A model generated the notes under the pieces. The model was not told the DNA's origin. It did no database searches and saw nothing but the letters and a program-made list of their open reading frames with translations. Source: Siphonodentalium dalli (lineage: Eukaryota; Mollusca; Scaphopoda; Gadilida; Siphonodentaliidae). From it: a stretch of DNA of 64,000 bases. A program made the position numbers and the translations under genes. The stretch covers positions 129,719,282 through 129,783,281 of the forward strand of contig CP136062.1 in NCBI GenBank assembly GCA_032622095.1. The letters run 5' to 3'. Positions 1 through 9,720 of this stretch are shown here, piece by piece (the stretch's first letter is position 1; each line of letters begins with the position of its first letter).

Positions 1-502
1 ACAAAATATGGTGTATCTACATGTATATATTAAAGGATATAGAAGCTGTATATATGTTTGTCCGTTAGTCTGTTTGCAACTGTTCTAAAAATGATTTAAA
101 GATAAGAATAATTTAATTTGAAATAAAATGAAAAAATTGTGTTGTTAAATTGAGCAAGGAGTTGTATCTAACAAGACACAATATTGAAAATTTATATTAA
201 TATTTGTTTGTTTTCAATATAATAAAAAAAAAATGATCAAATGATCAAAATGTGCGCAAATGTGCCGCAGGTTCCTGTCACACGAAGGGGCCGCAGGACC
301 CTCTGACGCTGCATGAATAAAGGCTCCATAATCGTGTCAATCCTGGACCAAGAGGTTAGTTAAGTAAAAGCAATGTGCTTATGAGTACACACCAGAAGCG
401 GCATCTGAACTGTTTAAAGTGGGCAACTATATAGAGGCACAGCATTTAATAAAGAAATATATTACATGCGTTGCTTTTTTTCAATGTAAAATATTTTCCA
501 TC

Positions 503-768
503 ATGCAGAAAATCCAAAAGTTCCCAGGTTTTGAATTGGTGGAATATTATGGAAATTTATGAGCGGAGCCAGAGTAGAGCTTTGTGGCATGATCTACATA
601 AAAATAAGTTATCAAATTTGACTCATATAGCAATATAAGTTTAGGATTGCAAACAATGTGTATAGCATATATGGTCATGCAGTAGCATGGTTTTGGTGCA
701 AAATTAAAACGTTGAACCAATCAAATGAATTCGTAGAAGCACCAGTATTTGTGATTGCCACAAGCCAA
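503..768 (+). repeat. Dispersed inverted-repeat family, copy 1
   Basis: This stretch is close to the reverse complement of 35876-36140, which I judge to be high-80s percent identical by eye. Its first 100 bases also match 26690-26790. Shared landmarks are AGTTCCCAGGTTTTG, AGAGTAGAG, TGGCATGAT and GATTGCCACAAGCCAAAA. At 26.3 kb the same family forms an inverted repeat, so it is probably a non-autonomous foldback element. A 13-base match to the far end of the 35.9-kb copy reappears at 955-967, which suggests that copy 1 originally ran to about 967 and was later interrupted. No coding frame is shared by all copies. Confidence 0.75.
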
Positions 769-969
769 AAAAAAAACACAAGATAGTTGTAAAATCATAC
801 TGAAGGAACGTGTCAATATCTGAGCAAAGCTCGCATGGGAATGAATCAACTGTGACATGATAACACCAGTCAGCAACCGCCACTTGGACACGCCCTCACT
901 CGAGATAATTTACAGCTCCACCCTTTGATTGATTGTCTGACAATTCTAAACCGCGATGAAGAAAAGACG

Positions 970-1405
970 GATTCGTCATCTCAAGTTTAGCCTCGAGAAA
1001 GCAGGTTTAGCTGGACCACCTAATTAGATGGTTTAGTTGTCGGTTTAAGCTTATAAAACGCAAATAAAACATCGAAATTGACAAAAACTTATCCCCACAC
1101 GCTTTATTGGTGTGAGTGCTTCTCGTTTATAAATTTCCAATCAAGATAAGGTCGCTGTCGAAATTATTGATTTTTGCAATCAATAAAACGAGGCGGTCCG
1201 CATTAGGAAAGTACGATTAATTTTCTCGACGATACAGAGACACTACTGCTAAACCACTGGTCTGGCTGGACCAGGTTTAAACCAGAGATGACGAATGCGT
1301 CACTTAGACCTGCGGTCGCGGGTTTAAACCACGGATTTTGCTGACTCACGGCGGTTTAAACCTAGAGGTTTACGTAGACCAGGTTTAAACCTGAGATGAC
1401 GAATC
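970..1405. mobile_element. Short TIR element (MITE-like)
   Basis: The left end starts GATTCGTCATCTCA and the right end finishes TGAGATGACGAATC, a perfect 14-bp terminal inverted repeat followed by related AGTTTAGCC / GGTTTAAACC sequence. A second right-end-like block, ACCAGAGATGACGAAT, lies inside at about 1281-1296, as if the right terminus had been duplicated. There is no open reading frame of note and no convincing target duplication, so the superfamily cannot be assigned. Confidence 0.65.
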
Positions 1406-1499
1406 GGGCCCATGCGTTCGTTTAAATAGATGAATAAATAGTGGGAAAGACATACAATCCTAGTTCATAATGAATTTAAGTATATAAATATAAATAATA

Positions 1500-1637
1500 A
1501 ACGGCGGATTCAACGTGGTCATGGGTTTTGACCGCGTTAAAAAATCAGCAAACTCCGCATGAACCCCTTCGGGGTTCATGCAGTTTGCCGATTTTTTCTC
1601 GCGGTCAAAATCCCATGACCACATTGAAACCGCCGTT
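1500..1637. repeat. 138-bp near-perfect palindrome
   Basis: The sequence folds end to end. The outer pairs are AACGGCGG with CCGCCGTT, and the apex is AACCCCTTCGGGGTT around 1569. Both arms carry GTGGTCATGGG and its complement. The arms differ by a few substitutions and short indels. The short open frame crossing it (from 1528) is a by-product of the palindrome. It is probably a foldback or MITE-type element. There is no obvious flanking duplication. Confidence 0.8.
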
Positions 1638-4340
1638 CATTTCTTATGTAAACAAAAGCATAAAAAGTTACTTTTCTGGTGTTTGTTTATATTATAATGG
1701 TAAACATAAAGAGCGTTCTTTGTGGGTGAATTCCTGATACGGAACTACTAAAGAGCGTTTATGCCATTTGTGTGTGATTAGCCAGTAGCATTGTGCTTTC
1801 TTCTGTAACACAATCAGGCTCTTGCTTAGGTAAAATATAGTAGGTCTTTATGATAACATGCTGTTTACGCGATGGTCTTGGTATTTATGAACGAAACTGT
1901 ATGCGTTTTACTGTTTTTTTGTTTACGGTGATTGGAACAAATATGAATATTTTCGACAACTAGGGCCTCACGGGCCTTTAAAGTCTCATCCTTTCGGCAA
2001 CATGGAATTGGTTTTAATTACTTAAATGATTAATATAGTAATTTGCCTTTTATCTGTGATGAAATGAGAAATGGTAATTGTCTTTTTTTGCTAACATTAA
2101 ATTAAATTAAATAAATTAAGTAAAATACAGTGAAATTATTTTTTTAATTATTTTTTATTATATTTTTGCGCACGTTGGCATCTCTCTGAGTGCATTCTAG
2201 TTGTATTTGGGAAGGGGCGATCGCCGTTGTTATAATTTCTGTCCCAACTGTACAAAAATGACACCATAAAATATGTTTAAATTCGACGGCCTATTTTGAC
2301 CACCGAAACATTGCAGAAGACATTTAGGATAATTTTAATGAGTCTGCATGTTATGTGTCTCCTCGATTCTGATGGTATGCCCGAGTTAGGGAATTTGTGT
2401 TCTTGTGGTCCAATGACATACGGGAACACGTGACCACTAGATGTACATGAAACCAGAATACTAGACGTAAGGGTATTTAACTCATGCATGCATGGTCAGC
2501 TGTCTAAATTTGTAAATGGCACTTAACTATTGGTGTAGCCCCGCATGCCTTCTGATTACATGATTCGAACTGTCATGGAAATGAAGAGTGTATGGACCTC
2601 TACGCTGTGTACTTTCATAACCGATTGGGGGAATCTATTCAGTAATCAAGGTGTTAGTTGTAGGTGGAGAAAGCCTACATTAGACAGTTCACAACAATGA
2701 TGGCGCCCGCAATTGCGTGCTTGTATCTGCTCGATGTTGATGGAACAGCTCAACAGACTATTCAAATTGGCCTTGACAGCAAAACCTTTGGTTTATATCG
2801 GTTTGACTGAAAGCAATTATCACCAATCTAGTGGGAGTTAATCCTGAATATAAATTTCCACAACACAGCAAGGCAGGGAGTTTCCTGCATCTATATATAT
2901 GTGTGCTATGACCCTAAAATATAGCTATCAGTCAAGCATCTCATCGATCGTTCTCTTGGGTGCGCGTTATGTTCAAATGTTAGTCATTCGGTCAATTGAA
3001 TAATGTCGTCCTGTCGTGTGCCTTTGCGAATTAGCATAAGTGACAAGCCGAGCAAATTTATAACGTTCGCATAATTTATATCTACGATCTACGCAGTGCC
3101 GTATGCTTACTTAGTTCGAATGGGGGTTATATGAGTTAGTGTAACCCGAGTGGTTTTCGGAAAAAATAGTTATCCTATCATTAATTTACCAGTTAGTCGT
3201 AAGCTTATGTATGATGGCGAATAGTAAGACTTAAATTTGCGTTGAACGTTCGCTGCGGAATATTTAGATCACTTCATAGTATACAAGTTTAACTAGGTAT
3301 TCTGCGACATTTGAAAGGGTAATTCAATATAATTTATGTACGAAGTTTCTTTCTACATCTACATAGTGTATGGTGCCGTAAATATATCCGTGAGACTTAA
3401 GTCCCAGGCACGTTCAAAGGGCAACGCTCGTCAAATACACATAACATGCAGCTGTGCCAAATATCTACCATATATACGCCGCATTTTAGTTTAGATTCAT
3501 ACTTCAATTATTAAATTAATAAACGCTTTTGAGTTTGGAGTTTGATAATCAGCTGAAATGAAGTTGACAAGAGTTAAGGGCCAGAACGTCACTAATGTAA
3601 TCTCTAAATCGTCGCTCCAGACATTAGGATAGATGCTATCTAGAACGCGTGCAGCGCATGAGCTAGATTTATATGTTGCGCGAGTTATTGTACATACCAG
3701 TGGAAGGGTTTAAGTGCATTTTACCAATATATATTAAATGGTTGAGGTGTGATTGATGTTAAAAATTGCGGCATAGCCTATTTCCCTTGTAAATTTCAGT
3801 TATATAAATATGACTTGCATTAGCGATTACTGACTTATAATTACACCCACTTCATGATATATAGTAAATTGCCGTTGAGTTTATCAAAGCTAATGTAATT
3901 ATATCGGATAATTACATTAGGTCGAGATTTTATCAGTGCAACAAAAACGACCCAAAAGTACTTGCGCGCAATGATATTTGTAGTCCGTTGTATAGTAACT
4001 AAGGGCGCCGCTTTCTTCGCACTCGCTTCGCAGTACACATTTTTGTTTCAAGAACGGTGTGAAAGCCAATAAAAGAGTAATAAATAAATATCCAAATAAA
4101 GACAATGCCCCAATGAAATAAACATTCCGAAGCTGTTTACAGAGTATAAATTTGGTCGTATTTGCGACGTTTTGTTACGAAATGCACGGCTAAACTAGCA
4201 CAACTTTTGTGTTTTATTGTCATTTTTCAATAAAACTCAAAGCCAAAAACTACGTCCACCCCCAGTGCAACCTTTCCACCTTAACCCACCTGATGGTATC
4301 GCCTGGTTACCTGCACGCGAATGACGATGTCATATGTACG
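1638..4340. other. Intergenic, no gene recognised
   Basis: This is AT-rich sequence without a recognisable coding region, long repeat or RNA gene. The only structure noted is a short perfect inverted repeat at 3890-3920 (13-bp arms, CTAATGTAATTAT and its complement). It resembles part of the 8.25-kb MITE. The short open frames here have no recognisable domains. Confidence 0.5.
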
Positions 4341-4343
4341 GAG

Positions 4344-4350
4344 TATAAAA
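4344..4350 (+). promoter_or_regulatory. Possible TATA box
   Basis: TATAAAA lies about 60 bases upstream of the ATG at 4404, which starts the first exon of the recombinase-like pseudogene. The position suits a core promoter with a short 5' leader. In AT-rich DNA this could be chance. Confidence 0.35.
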
Positions 4351-4403
4351 GATAGAAATTTTGAAGAAAAAAACGTTATTCCAGTATTCTCAGCTTTAGA
4401 CTT

Positions 4404-7400
4404 ATGCCTATCATAATGGAGGTCGGTGAATTCGGGTTTGACCCAGAACTATTATTTCTGTTTGGTGATGCCAACAACCAAGATGATATCGATGCAGCTT
4501 TCAAATTCAATCAATTACCTGATGTTGGACCAGGAGGTGATGCCAGTTATATTGCTAATATTCCAATGATAGACGATGAAGAAATGTTATATTGATCAGG
4601 CATATGATCAACTGATGCCAGTGATAGATTCAGCTGCAACTTGTGCAAGTTCACCAATCATCAAGACCAGCTGAATTCCGAACACAGTATTGCGAGCACA
4701 AGGAGAACAATGGATAACTTTACATAATAATAATAATCATATACCTGATCCTGATGTGGAACAACTTACTGAAACTGCTGCGATAGAGAGGTTCGTACTC
4801 ACTTTATGATTATCCCACCCTTTATTAACTAAATCAAAAGATCCATATCCTTAAGTTAAAGGGACCTTTAGTTTTAATTTATCACATAATGACATTGTTT
4901 TAAATTTAAGACAAATTAGTTTTGGACCAAATTGGATGCAATTGAATTGCAAATAGTGAAATTGACAAAATTCTTGTTATCAATTTCAATAACTGAACTA
5001 GTAGGCCTACTAGATAAAATAAATGTAAACAAGTGTTTATCGCATCAGGAACAATGTGACATATAATAAACGCTATTTATTTAACGAATAATTTTCATCT
5101 TGGTTTTCTAATATAATTACAGTCTAAAGGTATATGCTGAATCTATCTATATTTTTTATTTTGTATTTTAGTGCTACTGTTAATCAACTTAACAATGAAG
5201 GACTACAAGAATGCCAAGATGATAATACAAGTACTTCCAGTACCGATAAGAGTGGACAAACAGAAACAACTGAAACCAGTGAAGGGAATAGCCACGAAAC
5301 GAGTGTGCCAATGGAGGTGGGCCAATTTATAAGTGGGTAAGTTCAACGCTTTGTTATAATAAGTGAGAATCGCTATTGGAAAACAAAATGTAACAAGGGT
5401 CTAAGTAAAAACAAACACTGCCCTGTTCTAAAATTTGCATCTGTCATAATTCAGTGCCAATGTTTACAGAGTTATGTAATGAAATCCATCCAAAAAGTTT
5501 TTGTTATGCACCAATCTTAAGGAAGCTTAGTACAAATATAGTAATAGAGATATCAAAAACATATAAATCCCATGGATGTAATAAGTTAAATTGAATATTG
5601 TACTTCCAGGTCCCGGGTGTCAACTGATCATTCCAATTCATTGTTGACTTCAAGTTCAACTGGAACAATCAGGAACAGCAGCAATAATACACGATTCAAG
5701 AAAATGACAGAAGATGACATGAATGAGCTTGAAAGTCATCATCGATCAAATGCGACGAAAAAAAAACAACCAATGGGGATTGAAAGTATTTGAAGGTGCG
5801 TATTAATCTGATAATCATGAGTAATAATTTCATCTAATAAATTTTATTTAAATGATAAATGTTGTATAATACACTAATAGGCTATCTTATAAGTTATACT
5901 TAATAGTAAGGATTTAAGAAACAACATCACTGTACCAGTACCACTACCAATCAGTGCAATCAGCTTTCAAGTTTCGCTTTGCGATTTATAAGTTTTATAT
6001 TAGGCAAATGTCAGTTTAACTAAATGTATTTACACTGTGTAATTACATTAGGAAACAGAGATTATTCATTAAAATAATTAGGAAGAAAATTTATGTTTTA
6101 TGTAAATTTATGACATCATGCATTTAATATTATATTTTGCATATACATGTATTATATACTCATTTATGCTTCATACCGACCGGTACTTATATTTTGTTAA
6201 TTTTATTTTACAGAATGGTGCCATGAACGATTCAATGCAGTCGTCGATTTTGAAAAAGTTGCAAAGAATGAATTGAATGAAAAGCTCAGAATCTTCTACG
6301 CAGAAGCAGGACCACAGGATGTGGAGAGGCGATCAAAAGTTATGCCGAACAAAATGGCCAAAGAATACCATAAATCGACATTAAAAAGTCTGCGATCAGC
6401 TTTAAATCGACACTTGGCCGACATTGGGAGTAATATCGACATAGTTAGGGACGTTGATTTTAAACCAGCAAATAAAGTACTGGATTCAAAGATGAAACAA
6501 ATGGTTAGTGAAGGTGCATCAAGGCCAGTGCAACATAAACCGATTATATCGGATGATGATCTGAAGCTTATTTATAATTTTTTATCTGGTGATTCTCCTA
6601 TTATTTTAAGACTGGTACCTGCTTCTATTTCGTATCAAGAGGGCTTGAATTTCACCATCAACTGCTTCAACACTCAATCAAGTTTTGTATTGATGAATCT
6701 GGAAAAGTATATGTCACTCTGACACATGAAATGGTACAGAAGACAATGCAGGGTGGACTCAATTGTAAACAAGAATCACCTCCAGATAAACGCATGTATG
6801 CTGTTCCATAAGCTGGGAATAATTGTCCAGTAAAATCATTGAGAACTCTCATTAAAAAAAACCGCACCTACAGCATCGTCATTATTCAACCAGTGTGACA
6901 AAGACGCATTGGTTAATCCAGAAAAATCTGAATACTGGTACTGTACAAAACCCTTAGTCAAAAGGACATTCATCAATTTCATGACTGACATATGCAAGAA
7001 GGCAAATTGTTCTAAGAGATATACTACTCATTGTCTACGAGCAACGGCAATAAATTCGCTGAATAATGCTGGATTTGAGGCACGACATATTATGTTCATG
7101 TCTGGACACAGAAACGAAGCATCTGTCAGAAGTTATTCTCGAGGATGTTCAGAGGAACAAAAACGCCTGTTAAACTCTACTCTATCTAGCACTGTTATGC
7201 AGGACCGTATTGAAAAGAAAAAAACAAAAGAAACCGAAGAGATCCAGAATCCGACAGTAATACAGAAAGAAACAAATAGCTCCGCAACTTTGAAGGAAAC
7301 AACTTCAAATAGTGATGGCTCTATTGTGGAATATCCATTTAGCAAGGCATCTGTGGGAATGTCATCCCATCCTGTGTTCAATGACTGTAATTTCTATATT

Positions 7401-7421
7401 TCATTGAAAACATTTATTTAA
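4404..7421 (+). pseudogene. KIAA1958/QRICH1-like tyrosine-recombinase (Crypton-derived) pseudogene, four exons
   Basis: The family descends from Crypton-type tyrosine recombinases and is expanded in many invertebrates. I read exons at 4404-4790, 5172-5336, 5610-5795 and 6214-7421, each internal junction being GT-AG and in phase. Exon 1 opens with an acidic region starting MPIIMEVGEFGFDPE. Exons 3-4 join to give a core-binding-like segment (KVFEEWCHERF) followed by a helical domain (6273-6600). The catalytic domain has HCLRAT (HxxR) at about 7030, then SGHR and a tyrosine in VRSYSR at about 7100-7140, that is, the His-Arg, His and nucleophile Tyr of the family. It is broken by a frameshift after codon 63 of exon 1, one in the A-run near 5756-5766, one near 6600, a stop near 6810 and a further shift near 6860. 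What I see is motifs and phase. The family assignment comes from known motifs, and loss of function is inferred. Confidence 0.8.
5965..6072 (-). repeat. Diverged copy of the 8.25-kb MITE, inverted
   Basis: Lying in the third intron of the recombinase-like pseudogene, this stretch contains GCGATTTATAAG, TGTGTAATTACATTAGGAAA and AGATTATTC. These are the reverse complement of the corresponding blocks at 8253-8340, in the same order with small indels. A smaller fragment, matching AATTACA followed by AAAGGTATATGCTGAATC, lies near 5113-5142 in the preceding intron. Confidence 0.55.
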
Positions 7422-8245
7422 TGACACAAAGTGACAAACATGACGACGATCAACCACGGTGATGAGAATGAACTTTAAAATTATAGATTTGATCTTGATT
7501 AGTTAATAATATTTCAATGTAATTAAACAATTACCTCCAAAAAAACTTGAGCTTTACTGACTCAGCAGCACAAATCTATAATCGGTACATTTACATTAAT
7601 TACAAAATATCCTATGATGAATGTAAACTAGTTTTTGAACATCAGCGGCCTCCACTTATTTATATCGGTACTCGTCGGATCACCCTTCGGGAGAAGTATG
7701 CTCCGATTACAATCATTTGAAATTTGACCCATGATTAAGAAATAAGTTTTTGAAAAATAAATAATCTGACTAATATTCCATAAATACCATGATGGTTTAT
7801 TCTTCTGAAAACTTATTTTTCTCGGTAAAATCTCAAGTGATTTTCGTGAGTGAAAAAATATGGAATTTTTTTTACTGAATGCCGACAGATATCGGATAAT
7901 TCCTGTAAGAAAATGTTCACTAAACTTACTGATTATCGCACGCTAATGAGTCCCAGTAAACATGGAAACTATAATGTGTGTTCCTCTTCCAATATTCTGA
8001 TGATGTTATTATTTCGTCGAAAGTTTATTAATTTACGAATCATTATCGGCCATGTTTCTGCTCCGTCCTTGACATACGCTTTGGGGAAAAACCAACTCGA
8101 TCGATTGATCGATATTATACGGAGTATTCGGACAGTGAGTCTGTTTCGGCCCGTTATTTGACAAAATATAGTTCTCTGTTTCAACCGTCTTGTAAATGGC
8201 AAAACTTAAAAAAAAATCAATATTTAACACTAAATGGCATAATTA
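7422..8245. other. Intergenic, no gene recognised
   Basis: This is AT-rich sequence. Overlapping open frames on both strands at 7850-8230 have no recognisable domain and no splice or initiation context that favours either strand. No repeat was noticed. Confidence 0.4.
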
Positions 8246-8340
8246 TAAGGAATAATCTGGGTTTCCTAATGTAATTACACAGCTAAAGGCATATGCCGAA
8301 TCACAAACTCTTATAAATCGCGAACCGAGATTATTCCTTA
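8246..8340. mobile_element. 95-bp MITE
   Basis: The ends are TAAGGAATAATCT and AGATTATTCCTTA, a perfect 13-bp terminal inverted repeat. Related copies or fragments occur at 5965-6072 (opposite orientation), about 5113-5142, and possibly 3890-3920. It is non-coding. A TA or TTA target preference is possible but is not demonstrated by a clean flank. Confidence 0.7.
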
Positions 8341-8663
8341 AAGACCAGCTGAATAATACAATTAATTTAGCTCCAAATATATCTAAATATGTCTTAACGT
8401 ATGCTAAATAAGGTTTATAACATGTATCCTGTCCATTTTGTTCACATTTTTGCAAAAAAGTACTATTTCCAGACATTTGAATAAAACGGCTTCTTTGTTT
8501 ACAATATTCATTTTTGAATCGGCTGTTTCCGTCGCGACTCGAGGGTCATCGAGGGTACAAAGACGGAAGAAATGTTATGCGCCGTTTTTAAAATCACGTA
8601 TTTTGAAATCGTTTTTTTTTTTATCGTTGTTTATTTTTTTGAAGAATAAAAAGTACTCGTCGC

Positions 8664-8838
8664 TGCGTGGCTGCAAACTGTAGCCATAAATGTTCAAGTG
8701 GCCCAATGATTAATGCAGCCATTCGACGACAGTGGACGGCGTTTGTCCGCAACGAGAGTTTGGAATGGGCTGTCACAATACAGTTGCTTGTGTTCCAAGC
8801 ACTTTGAAGAAGGATCTTTCACAAATATTGTTTCAATT
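8664..8838 (+). pseudogene. Decayed THAP-type zinc finger
   Basis: The frame starting TGC at 8664 reads CVAANCSHKC and continues through IRRQWTAFVRNE. After a one-base shift near 8770 the next frame reads YSCLCSKHFEEGSF. The spacing of the first Cys pair, the central Trp, and the Cys-x2-His followed by Phe matches the C2CH THAP DNA-binding domain, which also occurs in P-element-type transposases. The usual proline-rich AVPTIF tail is not visible. It is either a P-element-like remnant or a dead THAP gene exon, and I cannot tell which. It lies 1.2 kb downstream of the recombinase-like pseudogene, with no sign of a link. Confidence 0.55.
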
Positions 8839-9194
8839 CAAGCTGGGACATACACAAGTGTGATTCACATTGTCAGACAATGTTACCTGTACGTGAATAA
8901 CCATACCGGTACAAATAAACACACACCCACGGTCCTTGTCGGGGTTTCAGGACAGGGGTGGTGTATCAGTAGCCCTACATCTTAGTACATGGATCATACA
9001 TGAGGATTTACTTTCGGCGATGTGTGAATCGTGACTTGTTCTACTCAAGCGTGAATACATAAATCGGCACCTTGACAATACAAAAATGTCATTTGCGCTT
9101 GTGAATGATTGAGTCCATATCAAAGTATATTATGATGGGCCTATAGTAATAGCCCCATACAGATTCGAAGTTGAAGAAAAAAACATATTTCCAT

Positions 9195-9580
9195 ATGCAT
9201 ATCAGCATCTCTGTCCCTGGTGTCCCAGGAATTGGCGTTTCACTCCCAGAGCTCTAGTATATATTATTAAAGGGATATATCCTGCACAGATATATACCAC
9301 TTCCATGGCCATAAAAAGGGAATTAGGGGTTACTGGGGGGGGGGGGGGGGGGGGGGGGCTTGCTTCCATCATATGATGTACTTATTGACTTGAAATAGGG
9401 GGGACCCTATTTTCATATTATCAGCATCCCTGTCCCCAATAATGTGTGTCTCCATCACAGAGATAAAGTATATTTTATAAATGAGACATATCCTGCACAG
9501 ATCTATATCATTTCCATGTCATAAAATGGATCTAGGGGTTACTGGGGGATTGCTTCCCTCATATGGTGGGCCTATATAGA
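9195..9580. repeat. Duplicated ~220-bp unit with a G24 tract
   Basis: Two diverged tandem units share, in order, ATATCAGCATC, a stretch centred on GAGATAAAGTATATTTTATAA or its counterpart, CATATCCTGCACAGAT, TTTCCATG, and TAGGGGTTACTGGGGG, followed by TTGCTTCC and CATATG. Unit 1 is about 9195-9380 and unit 2 about 9415-9580. In unit 1 the terminal G-run has expanded to 24 consecutive G (9335-9358). Confidence 0.7.
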
Positions 9581-9649
9581 ATTGAGTGATGTGTTTAGGC
9601 CTGTGCCATTTAAAATTATTTCAGGGGGAATCAATGAATATTAATTTTT

Positions 9650-9720
9650 ATTTGCGCTTAAGCGCAAATGATAGAGGCTATTTGCGCTTAAGCGCAAATA
9701 TTTGCGCTTAAGCGTAAATA
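9650..9720. repeat. Three repeats of a 20-bp palindrome
   Basis: ATTTGCGCTTAAGCGCAAAT, a perfect palindrome centred on TTAA, occurs three times. The third copy has one change (GCGTAAAT). Copies 2 and 3 are directly adjacent. Confidence 0.9.

Noticed and set aside
7850-8230. Overlapping open frames on both strands
   Set aside because: Neither strand shows codon bias, a domain or splice context that would favour it.
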